44,030 nt of DNA from the NCBI GenBank assembly GCA_002689655.1, contig NZHC01000028.1, forward strand, positions 1 through 44,030, in the 5' to 3' direction. Position 1 is the stretch's first letter. Each line of letters opens with the position of its first letter. A program made the position numbers and the translations under genes. Of the stretch, positions 26,155-34,640 are shown piece after piece. Under the pieces are notes generated by a model. That model was not told the origin of the DNA and did not search any database. It saw only the letters and a list, made by a program, of their open reading frames with translations. The DNA is from Rhodopirellula sp. (GTDB taxonomy: Bacteria > Planctomycetota > Planctomycetia > Pirellulales > Pirellulaceae).

Positions 26155-27690
26155 ATGACACAATCAATCAAGACGGCAGTTGTATTGTTCGCGGCATTTT
26201 TCATTACTGCTACCACGCAAAGCATCTTCTCGTCTTCGTCCAACGCACAAGAAATCAAATACGAAGACCGCATCGGATCCAACAAAGGATTCGATATGTG
26301 TGAAGACTTTCGTTACAAGCGAATCACAAAACTGGTAAGCGTCGGGAAGATTTCAAAGCAGCAGGGCTACAACATTTGGAAACGCATCTGCTCAGACAAA
26401 GATGCCGTAAAACGGATCCTGTCTGACGCAGTCGCTGCTGAGGAACTTTCACAAGCGCAAGCGGATCGGTTGCTTCCGCTGGTTGATTTGAAAATGACCT
26501 ATTTCGATAGTAAGCATGGTCGATTTGGCCAACCCAAAGAGCTTAGCCGCGGACAATTCAGACAGGGAGAGATCACCGCGGAAAACCGAGAGTCCCTCTA
26601 CCAACGCTTGATCGCAGCAAATCAAGACGGAAAAATTCATGACTTCGATGTAGCTTCGATCATGAAGCAGCTTTACGCAGGCTTTGACGAACAAACGGCT
26701 CCCGTGGAAGAAGTTGCAAAGTACCGGGGAGCATTGAACCCTCGGATTGCACAAAGCGGTTCGCAGGCCCGTGTTCTTCAGTCCGCGCAGATGCAGCGAA
26801 CCCAACAACAAGAGAAAGGGTATGAGTCACGCGGCTACAACAAAACAAAGCTCCAGATATCGGACCCTGCCGACTGGATAAAGACCCTTGAAAAACCAAT
26901 CTACTCCGGGCCTCAACCAGGGGAAAAGACCCTTCCGTTGACGGCTCTCAACCTGCGTGGGGCCCAGGCCGGCAAGGAGTTCGATCCGGTCGAACTAGCA
27001 GGGGACAAACATCACCTGATGTTCTTTGTAACTCAATCTCGCACCTTTGGCCGCTTCCTTGGACAACTCAGGACACAATTGCAGGCCATTGAGGACAACT
27101 CAAAACAGGCTTGGGCCATGTCAGTCATTGTAAGCACCGATGATGTCAACGAGGCAGAAAAGAGCTTTGCAGTCCTGGACCAACGATACCCAAAAAACCT
27201 TGTCGTTGGTTTGTCAAAAGACGGGGCTGCCGGACCACCTGCTTACGGATTGGACAAAAACCTGACCGCAACGGTCATCGTTGCAAAAGACGGAATTGTT
27301 CTGCACAATCTGCCCTACGTTGGCAATGCATTTTATACGCAGCCCCACATACTGGGAGCGATTGCAGACGCAATGAAGATTGATCACGAGACTCTCAGCA
27401 AATATATCAGTGATAAACCCGGTGACGCCGCGGCCGCATACAGTCGGAAATCCCAGAGCCAAACCGGCGGGCCTGCCAACAGCCTTCGTAAACAACTCGT
27501 GCCACTGATTGAAACCCAAACAATCAGTCGCGCTGATGCGGGAGAAATATTGCAACTTGCCAAAACCAAAGCGGCCCTGAAAGCGAAACTTGAAGAGCTT
27601 GTCAGGGAAAAAAAACTCACCCGTGACCAAGCAATGGAACTGTTGAACGAACTACCCGCGAATAGTGCCAAACTACGCGGCGAACAGTAA
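26155..27690 (+). CDS. Exported thioredoxin-fold protein lacking the catalytic cysteines
   Basis: A 511-residue protein with a signal peptide (1 to about 31, VLFAAFFITATTQSIFSSSSNAQ). The amino-terminal half (about 32-225) is helical and unrecognised. The middle (about 250-400) resembles a redoxin/TlpA domain: GPQPGEKTLPLTALNLRG, then HHLMFFVTQSRTFGRFLGQL where active TlpA proteins have a WCxxC after the strand, then VIVSTDD and YGLDKNLTATVIVAKDGIVLHN. No Cys occurs in that loop, so disulfide exchange is not expected. The carboxy-end (about 430-511) has two helical EF/heat-like segments (LVPLIETQTISRADAGEILQLA, KKLTRDQAMELLNELP). ATG 26155 begins the signal peptide; the frame is also open from an ATG at 26008, inside the anti-sigma gene, through the repeat. 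Confidence 0.8.
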   Translation: MTQSIKTAVVLFAAFFITATTQSIFSSSSNAQEIKYEDRIGSNKGFDMCEDFRYKRITKLVSVGKISKQQGYNIWKRICSDKDAVKRILSDAVAAEELSQAQADRLLPLVDLKMTYFDSKHGRFGQPKELSRGQFRQGEITAENRESLYQRLIAANQDGKIHDFDVASIMKQLYAGFDEQTAPVEEVAKYRGALNPRIAQSGSQARVLQSAQMQRTQQQEKGYESRGYNKTKLQISDPADWIKTLEKPIYSGPQPGEKTLPLTALNLRGAQAGKEFDPVELAGDKHHLMFFVTQSRTFGRFLGQLRTQLQAIEDNSKQAWAMSVIVSTDDVNEAEKSFAVLDQRYPKNLVVGLSKDGAAGPPAYGLDKNLTATVIVAKDGIVLHNLPYVGNAFYTQPHILGAIADAMKIDHETLSKYISDKPGDAAAAYSRKSQSQTGGPANSLRKQLVPLIETQTISRADAGEILQLAKTKAALKAKLEELVREKKLTRDQAMELLNELPANSAKLRGEQ

Positions 27691-27775
27691 CGCTTCACCG
27701 CCACGATTCTCCGCAACGCTTCACCGCATCCTCGTCCTTCCCGCTTGATGGCAAACGGAACAGCGAACAACTGAC

Positions 27776-29983
27776 ATGATTAAGAGCACCTATGCAGGCT
27801 TAGTACTCGGGTCACTAGTTCTGGGCCTCTGCAACCCCGGGATGTCGATGGACCCACCACCCCAGACCTCGGACCAAAAATCGGACCCAAGATCAACGGA
27901 AAGCAATCACACCATCGACTTTATCAATGATTTGATTCCGATGATTACGAAGTTAGGATGCAATGCTGGAAAATGCCACGGCTCGGCGATTGGCCGCGGC
28001 GGTTTCAAGCTCTCTCTCTACGGTGGATCACCGAAAACCGATTACGACGAAATTGTACGCAGGCACGGAGGACGACGGATCAACCTAGCTGATCCCGAAT
28101 CAAGTCTGATTTTCATCAAGCCAGCCGAGTTTATCGAACATGGCGGTGGAGCAGTTATCGAGGACGATCAACACTCCATGCTGTTACTTGACTGGATCGA
28201 GCAGGGCGCCAAGTTTATCAGGCAGCGTGAACTGAAGCACATCGAGGTACACCCCGCCAGATACGTTGCAACAAAAGTTGGGGATACGACATCCTTCAAG
28301 GTGCTTGCGCGCTACCACGACGGTTCAACTCGAGATGTCACAAACCTTACGCGATTCACTGCAGATGACTCAACTGCCGTGCGGATCGACAAGGGATCCG
28401 CGACTGCCACGCTGGAACGCACGGGCCGGCACATTGTCATCGCTCGATACTCGACTGAAGTAATCCCAATTGAGCTGCTCGTCCCGACCTCCCAAGTCGC
28501 CCCCGACTTGTCCCATGAGACGCGTAAAAACTTCGTTGACGAGGAAGTCTTATCCTCACTATCAGAACTTCGAGTGCCGGTTTCACCAATTTTGGACGAC
28601 CGAGCCTTCATGCGGCGCATCACACTGGACCTTACTGGACGTCTCCCCGCGCAAAGCGTTGAAACTGATCAAACAGCTATCGATCGTGAAACAATTATCG
28701 ACGATCTTTTACGATCGGAGGCCTTTGTAAACTTTTACACACTCAAGTTGGCGAGATTGCTGAGGATTCAATCCAAACAAGACAAGAACTTGGTGACGAC
28801 AACACCTCAGGCTGCTCGCGCATTTCACGATTACCTCGCCCGCCAACTACGCGCAAGGGTGGGATACGACCAAATCGCCCGAGAGATCCTAACAGCCACT
28901 GGTGACACATCCAAATACGGTCCGGCGGCTTTTTTCACGGCAGTTGAAGACCCCCGGCTTCAAACCGAATTCACGACTGAAGTCTTCATGGGAAGCCGCA
29001 TGAAATGTGCGAACTGTCACAATCATCCGTTAGATAAGTGGACGCAGGATGACTTCCATGGTCTTACGGCCATGTTCTCAAAATTGACAAGAAGCCAAGT
29101 CATTCGGCTCAACCCTATCGGTAAAAACATACACCCCAATACCGGAGAGGCTGCCTTAATGAAGCTTCCGGGGGGCGAGTTTTTGCCTGAGGACACTAGG
29201 GACGGCCGCAGCACGTTTGCCGCATGGTTGACAGACCGCGACAACCCCTACTTTGCCAGGGCAATTGTCAACCGACTCTGGCAATCACTGATGGGTCGTG
29301 GTCTTGTGGAACCACTCGATGATTTCCGAGCAACCAACCCGCCAACGCACCCAGCTTTGCTCGACCGGTTGGCGAGCGATTTCATTGACCATGGGTATAA
29401 CATCCGGCACACTTTAAAGAGAATAGCGATGAGTACAACTTACTCACGGAGTTCGAATCCAATTGCTGGCAACGAGACAGATGGGCGTTTTTACTCACAC
29501 CGCGTGGCCACTCCGTTAGGGCCGGAGGTTCTGGCCGATGCAATCTCAGATGTACTGGGAATTCCATCACGATACGGAAATGAAATGCCAGGTACTCGGG
29601 CGGTCGACTTAAAAGATGGCGGTGTTCGGTCAGACGCACTCGACATCCTTGGACGCTGCGATCGATCTAACTCTTGCGAAGGAGCCCCATCACCGATCGG
29701 CCCATTGGCACAAAAGCTACACCTGTTCAACGGTGAATTACTGAATAACCGCATAGGTGCCCACAGTGGAAGATTGGATACATTAATAAAATCGCAGAAA
29801 CTGCCAATCGAGATTGCGACTGAGTTCTACCAAGTGGCCCTAAACCGGCATCCCAACAAGAACGAACTGAAGTTCTTCGAACACTTATTCAACCCAAAGG
29901 AATCGTCAGCTCGGCAACGTGCTGTGCTGGAAGATTTTGTATGGGGCCTCGTCACATGCAGAGAATTCACAATCAATCATTAG
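27776..29983 (+). CDS. Planctomycete cytochrome/Ig-like/DUF1549/DUF1553 protein
   Basis: A 735-residue exported protein. Domains in order are a signal peptide (1 to about 24) and a cytochrome-like domain with CNAGKCH (62-68), a CX4CH variant of the heme motif common in this planctomycete family. A bacterial Ig-like (Big_2-like) domain follows (about 150-228, HIEVHPARYVATKVGDTTSF, VTNLTRFTADD). DUF1549 covers about 245-440 with a CxxCH (CANCH at 411-415), and DUF1553 about 470-720 (ARAIVNRLWQSLMGRGLVEP). It lacks the LamG insertion of the other copy at 10834. The product is probably periplasmic. It is followed after 116 bp by a DUF1501 gene, its usual partner. Confidence 0.93.
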   Translation: MIKSTYAGLVLGSLVLGLCNPGMSMDPPPQTSDQKSDPRSTESNHTIDFINDLIPMITKLGCNAGKCHGSAIGRGGFKLSLYGGSPKTDYDEIVRRHGGRRINLADPESSLIFIKPAEFIEHGGGAVIEDDQHSMLLLDWIEQGAKFIRQRELKHIEVHPARYVATKVGDTTSFKVLARYHDGSTRDVTNLTRFTADDSTAVRIDKGSATATLERTGRHIVIARYSTEVIPIELLVPTSQVAPDLSHETRKNFVDEEVLSSLSELRVPVSPILDDRAFMRRITLDLTGRLPAQSVETDQTAIDRETIIDDLLRSEAFVNFYTLKLARLLRIQSKQDKNLVTTTPQAARAFHDYLARQLRARVGYDQIAREILTATGDTSKYGPAAFFTAVEDPRLQTEFTTEVFMGSRMKCANCHNHPLDKWTQDDFHGLTAMFSKLTRSQVIRLNPIGKNIHPNTGEAALMKLPGGEFLPEDTRDGRSTFAAWLTDRDNPYFARAIVNRLWQSLMGRGLVEPLDDFRATNPPTHPALLDRLASDFIDHGYNIRHTLKRIAMSTTYSRSSNPIAGNETDGRFYSHRVATPLGPEVLADAISDVLGIPSRYGNEMPGTRAVDLKDGGVRSDALDILGRCDRSNSCEGAPSPIGPLAQKLHLFNGELLNNRIGAHSGRLDTLIKSQKLPIEIATEFYQVALNRHPNKNELKFFEHLFNPKESSARQRAVLEDFVWGLVTCREFTINH

Positions 29984-30099
29984 CTGATCGCAAGCCTTGT
30001 CTAAGTGCAGTAATCCCCGGACAGCGGCCGATCCATGCACATGCCTCCGTGACTATTTTGTATTTCATAGCCAACTGACTCCCAAAGACTACAACAACG

Positions 30100-31482
30100 A
30101 TGAGTACATCAAGGCGATGTGACGGCGTAACTCGCCGCAGTTTTGTTTCCGCCGGCGGCCTAACAGCCTTAGGACTCGGGATGGGGGACATCCTTCGTTT
30201 ACAGCGGGCAACCGCAGACAATCCACTGTCAAACATCAGCGCAAAAGCAAAGGCTAAATCTTGTATCCTGATTTGGCTTGATGGTGGTGCAAGCCATCTC
30301 GACACCTTCGACCCCAAGCCTGAAGCACCGTCGGAGGTCCGAGGCCCCTTTGATTCGATCAACACCAAGCTACCTGGGATCCGTGTCAGTGAGCACATGC
30401 CCCGCACAGCAAAAATATTGGATCAACTGGCGTTGATTCGCAGTGTCACCTCACCCTTCGGAGTCCACAACTTTGCCATTCAATATCTAATGAGCGGTCA
30501 CAAGCCAACTCCTGCACTGCAGTACCCAGTGATGGGATCCGTCGTTGCCCAACTCCAATCAAATCAGAACGTCTTACCGCCCAACATTGCTATTCCGAAC
30601 TTGATCTCCCGCGATTCCGCAACGATTGGCAACGGCTTCCTCCCGACCATGACCAAACCGTTTTCACTGGGAAGCGACCCCGGAAAAGCGAACTATCAGG
30701 TTCGCGACTTGGATTTCTACCAAGGCCTAGACCTTACCAGGCTGGATAGACGCCGGAGAATCGTCAATTCAATGAATACGCTTGGAAACCTCGAGTTACA
30801 AGGCAAGGGCCCCAGTGATCCTGATCTGGAACGGGCCTACAACATACTCGCTTCCGAGCAAGCCAAGGCTGCTTTTGACCTGGGTCAAGAACCCGAATAC
30901 ATGCGTGATCATTACACCCTTGATCCACGGGCCAATGTTGACGACAGCAACAACATTGGTCAACAATGCCTTCTTGCCCGGCGTCTGGTTGAACGAGGCG
31001 TCCCATTCGTGACCGTAAATAATACGGGCTGGGACAACCATCTTGATCTTGCTACTTATGCGAATCGCCATCCTGGTGACCCCCGTTCAGCGTCACACGC
31101 TCTGGTGCCGGGTCTAGACAAGGCACTGAGTGCCTTGGTTGTCGATTTGGCGGATCGTGGGATGCTCGATGAAACCTTGGTTTTGGTAATGACAGACTTC
31201 GGCAGAACGCCAAAAATCAATAGCACTGGTGGCCGAGACCATTGGCCCAACTGCTTCAGCGTCGCCATGCTAGGCGGCGGCGTGAAAAGCGGCCAAGTGA
31301 TCGGGTCTAGTGATGCGTTGGGGGAATTTGTCAAAGATCGCAGTATCACTCCGGGCGACCTTGCTGCGACAGTCTACACGCTCCTTGGCATCGATCCGGC
31401 GCATGAGCTTGAAACTCCAGACGGCCGCCCCATTCGCATCGCACCTCAAGATTCAAACGTCATCAGTGAGCTATTGGCATGA
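30100..31482 (+). CDS. DUF1501 protein with Tat-like signal
   Basis: A 460-residue DUF1501 protein, partner of the preceding DUF1549/DUF1553 protein. VTRRSFVSAGGLTALGLGMGD near the start is a twin-arginine signal. Landmarks are LIWLDGGASHLDTFDPKP (about 57-74), NTGWDNHLDLATY, LVMTDFGRTPKIN and GRDHWPNCFSVAMLGGG, which carry the conserved Asp/His residues. It belongs to the subtype with YLMSGHKPTP and PPNIAIPN, distinct from the copy at 14079. Its TGA overlaps the ATG of the WD40 gene by four bases, so the two are translationally coupled. Confidence 0.93.
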   Translation: MSTSRRCDGVTRRSFVSAGGLTALGLGMGDILRLQRATADNPLSNISAKAKAKSCILIWLDGGASHLDTFDPKPEAPSEVRGPFDSINTKLPGIRVSEHMPRTAKILDQLALIRSVTSPFGVHNFAIQYLMSGHKPTPALQYPVMGSVVAQLQSNQNVLPPNIAIPNLISRDSATIGNGFLPTMTKPFSLGSDPGKANYQVRDLDFYQGLDLTRLDRRRRIVNSMNTLGNLELQGKGPSDPDLERAYNILASEQAKAAFDLGQEPEYMRDHYTLDPRANVDDSNNIGQQCLLARRLVERGVPFVTVNNTGWDNHLDLATYANRHPGDPRSASHALVPGLDKALSALVVDLADRGMLDETLVLVMTDFGRTPKINSTGGRDHWPNCFSVAMLGGGVKSGQVIGSSDALGEFVKDRSITPGDLAATVYTLLGIDPAHELETPDGRPIRIAPQDSNVISELLA

Positions 31483-32438
31483 TCAAACCCAAACGCCGCA
31501 TCCTCACCCATGTGATTAAGATGATTCTGCTAGTTGTCTTTTCGCATGAGGCATACTCAGCGCATGGGCAACTGCCATCCATCACGGACATCGCGTTTGC
31601 ACCGGATGGAAAATCGCTTGTCAGCTGTTCTCAAACTGGTATTCAGGTTTACAGTTGGCCTAAGCTCGAATTGACAAACACAGCCCGTTCATCTTTCTCA
31701 AATTTAAAATGCCTTGCGTTTTCCCCTGATGGGAAATTTCTTGCAGTTGGGGGCGGCAACCCTTCCGAGCGAGGCGGTGTGGAGGTTTTTACGTGGCCTC
31801 AGTGCAAGTCAGAAATGCTGCTTTCAAACCATGATGACTCAGTGACGGCGACCCTCTGGTTGGGGAATCGCAACTTGGTTTCCGCCAGCCTCGATCGCAA
31901 ACTAATCCAGTGGAACTTGACAACGCAGAAGGCAATCGCGTCTTATCAAGGTCATTCACGCGGAGTTACCTCAGTATGCGCTCTACCCAATGGTGAAATC
32001 GTAAGTGCAGGCTATGATCATTCGGTACGAGTGTGGGAAAGTGCGACCGGCTCGTTAAATCGGACATTAAATCAACATTCCATGCCCGTGAACGCGATCG
32101 CGATGTGCCCCCAGTCCGATGGCAGGCCCATGCTCGCAACCGCTGCCCAAGACCGAACCATCCGGTTTTGGCAGCCAACGATCGGGCGGATGATGCGTTA
32201 CATCCGACTCGAAGCAGAGCCACTGGACATCGCATGGGTCAGTACGACACGAATTGTTGCAAGTTGCAACGACGGCCGAGTTCGTCTCGTTGACTCGAAC
32301 AATGTCAAAGTCCTGAAAACTATCTCGCTTCTGCAAGGCTGGTGCTACGCAGTTGCAGCGCATCCAAACGACCGCAGCATCGCTATTGCGGGAAGTGATG
32401 GTGAAATCCGGCGTTTTCAACTTGAAACATCTCCATGA
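31479..32438 (+). CDS. Exported seven-blade WD40 protein
   Basis: A 319-residue protein with a likely signal peptide or membrane anchor (about 12-30, VIKMILLVVFSHEAYSAHG) followed by seven WD40-like blades. Strand patterns ending in SW, TW, QWNL, VWES, FWQP, LVDS and RFQL repeat about every 40 residues, for example VTSVCALPNGEIVSAGYDHSVRVWES. Seven blades should close a complete propeller, with nothing appended. The likely role is a binding platform in the periplasm. The start overlaps the DUF1501 stop by four bases. Similar WD40 genes often follow DUF1501 genes in planctomycetes, which suggests they work together. Confidence 0.9.
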   Translation: MIKPKRRILTHVIKMILLVVFSHEAYSAHGQLPSITDIAFAPDGKSLVSCSQTGIQVYSWPKLELTNTARSSFSNLKCLAFSPDGKFLAVGGGNPSERGGVEVFTWPQCKSEMLLSNHDDSVTATLWLGNRNLVSASLDRKLIQWNLTTQKAIASYQGHSRGVTSVCALPNGEIVSAGYDHSVRVWESATGSLNRTLNQHSMPVNAIAMCPQSDGRPMLATAAQDRTIRFWQPTIGRMMRYIRLEAEPLDIAWVSTTRIVASCNDGRVRLVDSNNVKVLKTISLLQGWCYAVAAHPNDRSIAIAGSDGEIRRFQLETSP

Positions 32439-32922
32439 TTTATCACAAGCCTCACTAGTGTGGGCTTCATGGAATGAATCACCAACCACGAGGACAGCTG
32501 TACTTTACCGCCATTTGCTCACAGCGGACATGATGCTCGGGACGTTCCTTGAGCTCAATTTTTCGCCGGCGTCACCCGCCTAGCGGACTCTGCATCATGC
32601 GAACCCCGGACAGCCCAGAAACCAGAAACCAAATATTACCTTTCTGTTCAGAGCCACGGCCCATTCGTTCACCGCGCACGCACACGCGTTAGCGAGCAAC
32701 CAGGCACGATTACTATCGATAACGCAAAATGATGGTTTACCACTTCTCAATACGGTGACTCCTCAATACGCTGTCAGACTCTGATTAACGCTGGACACCT
32801 CAGCCGCTGAGGCTCCAATGCATTCCTGTGATTGCTGTTTCGGCAAACACTGAGACTCTTTAGGTTGCCGCCTCCCTTTCTTAATCAATCGTCGTTCCAT
32901 CTATTAGTGCGGAGTCCTATTC
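32439..32922. other. Intergenic region, no gene seen
   Basis: About 485 bases after the six-gene block. Just after the WD40 stop, AAGCC/GGCTT and CAC/GTG form a bulged stem (about 32450-32470) without a T-run, so termination there is doubtful. Two imperfect 16-base copies starting CTCAATACG lie at 32746-32777. The Shine-Dalgarno GGAG of the next gene lies about eight bases before its ATG at 32923. Confidence 0.5.
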
Positions 32923-33798
32923 ATGACTATCAACCTTATTGTCACTCACCCTGGCGGTGCCCACAAAGACGACTTTCTGGCTTGCTGCCTACTTGCTCAC
33001 CTGCACGGTGCATCCATCCAACGCCGTGAGCCAATGGAAGACGATCTGCGCAATCCCTCGATCTGTGTGGTTGATGTAGGCGGCTCACATGACGCCCAGC
33101 TCAACAATTTTGACCATCATCAGTTTCCCCGGGACGCTCCGCCCCAATGTGCGTTGTCACTCGTCCTTCTCAGCTTAGGCGTGTACGAGGATGCGTTGTC
33201 GTTTTGTGCATGGCTTCGACCTGCTGAATGGCTTGATACACTGGGCCCAAATGAAGCATCCAAGTTGATGGGGATTCCACGCACTGCTTTAAGTGAATTG
33301 AACTCGCCAATTGATGTTACGCTGCTGAATCGATTTGCAAATAACACGGAGCTAAACCCCGACAGTGTTCTCTACCAAGTCATGTGCATGGTTGGGGAAG
33401 ACATACTGAGTTACCTAGGGTCACTACGTTCACGTCTGGATTTTCTTAAGTCACACAGTCAGTGGTGGAGCATTGAGACTCAGGACCCCAACGCCGCTCC
33501 CATTTTTGCATTGTTTCTCGAACAAAATGAAGTGATCGCAAAAGATCCTTCGTTTGGACTCCATGCGTTCATTACTGAACAAGAGCAACAAGACCATGTC
33601 CACGCCTTGATCTATCCAGATCGAAGAGGCGATGGTTATGGCCTGACCACTTACGAAGATTGTCCTCGATTGAATTTTTCGCTGCTCGAATCCGAGAATG
33701 ATGTACGCTTTGCCCACAAACGTGGCTTTGTAGCCAAAGTCGAGGCTACCGAACCGAAACGTTTGAAAGAACTGGTTGCATTAGCTGCCGTAAAGTAA
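32923..33798 (+). CDS. MYG1-like protein (UPF0160/DHH-like hydrolase family)
   Basis: A 291-residue soluble protein. THPGGAHKDDFLACCLL (8-24) corresponds to the THxGxxHxDxxLA motif of MYG1 proteins, VVDVGG (49-54) to the second metal-binding Asp, and NFDHHQF (62-68) to the DHH-like motif. Family members are proposed to be metal-dependent exonucleases or phosphoesterases. The carboxy-half (YPDRRGDGYGLTTYEDCPRLNFS) fits the family as well. GGAG lies eight bases before the ATG. The gene is alone; the next gene starts 165 bp away. The function in bacteria is not established. Confidence 0.78.
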   Translation: MTINLIVTHPGGAHKDDFLACCLLAHLHGASIQRREPMEDDLRNPSICVVDVGGSHDAQLNNFDHHQFPRDAPPQCALSLVLLSLGVYEDALSFCAWLRPAEWLDTLGPNEASKLMGIPRTALSELNSPIDVTLLNRFANNTELNPDSVLYQVMCMVGEDILSYLGSLRSRLDFLKSHSQWWSIETQDPNAAPIFALFLEQNEVIAKDPSFGLHAFITEQEQQDHVHALIYPDRRGDGYGLTTYEDCPRLNFSLLESENDVRFAHKRGFVAKVEATEPKRLKELVALAAVK

Positions 33799-33963
33799 AT
33801 CATTACAACTCCTGCACTAAGATTCACGATTCTTCTCTTCCCACTGCATTACAGCGAGCGGCTGGAAACTCCAAATTTCAACAAATCATCACTAGCCTGA
33901 TGCGGTGTTTTCTCGCTTTGCACCTGATCGCGACGCACCACAAGAAACTCAACACTTAGCGTC

Positions 33964-34416
33964 ATGGACAACGAAAACAACCCTTACTCGACACCCAACC
34001 GTGAGCCGTCAGACAGCAGATTTGACGGACAGGCGAACAGCGGCGAGGTGACAGACTCGGCAAACGCGTCTTGGGATCCCATCGGCATGCGGATCATGAG
34101 AGTCTTTGCCTATTCTTACATCACCAGTCTCGTCGTGGGCGTCTCATTGGTGGTTGTCTGGTTGTACCTCATGGTTGTGGCCATGCCTCAGGCACAAAGG
34201 TCCAGCAGTCCTGATATCCTGCAATTGATTTTCATCTTTATCACAACTCTACCCAGCGTTCTGACCTGTTTCATATTTAGCTGGTGCTACAGCAGCGTCT
34301 GCGCGAATAGACCAAGACCGAACATCTGGCCGGCGTTAGTTTTTGGCATTCTGTCAGGCATGTTATTCAATGCGTTCACCGCGCTCAGTGTCATCGAGTA
34401 TTTTTTTAAATGGTGA
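33964..34416 (+). CDS. Small membrane protein with NPYSTP amino-terminus
   Basis: A 150-residue protein with a hydrophilic, disordered-looking start (1-40) that carries NPYSTP, a motif frequent at the amino-terminus of planctomycete membrane proteins. About three membrane helices follow (roughly 46-72, 84-104, 119-146). No enzyme motif is visible. The ATG at 33964 directly begins the typical MDNENNPYSTP. The function is unknown. The gene is convergent with the large DUF4838 gene. Confidence 0.75.
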   Translation: MDNENNPYSTPNREPSDSRFDGQANSGEVTDSANASWDPIGMRIMRVFAYSYITSLVVGVSLVVVWLYLMVVAMPQAQRSSSPDILQLIFIFITTLPSVLTCFIFSWCYSSVCANRPRPNIWPALVFGILSGMLFNAFTALSVIEYFFKW

Positions 34417-34640
34417 AACTCACTTTGCCCCGATCGGCCTGTAGGAATCATCACGCACTGGTAACTTTTCTGTCCCACGGAATACCTCAAGACAGGCAAA
34501 CAACTAGGTTTCAGGAATGAGTGCCGCAGGACAAAGAAGCCACCTTAACTGCCTATTCGGCCACTCAACCTTCGTGTATCCCTGACACTCTCTGCTTTCC
34601 ACCGCCTGTTTCAGCTGACTTGAGCGCAGTTCAGGCGACT

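Noticed and set aside
29445-29470. GAGTTCGAATCC, resembling a tRNA T-arm
   Set aside because: It lies inside the DUF1553 coding sequence and no acceptor stem or anticodon arm can be drawn around it.
32445-32475. Bulged stem-loop after the WD40 gene as a terminator
   Set aside because: There is no T-run after the stem on either strand, so intrinsic termination is not supported.
34600-34640. Two similar 15-base stretches (TTCAGCTGACTTGAG and TTCAGGCGACTTCAA) between the small membrane protein and DUF4838 genes
   Set aside because: Only partial similarity and not head to tail; too weak to count as another tandem repeat.
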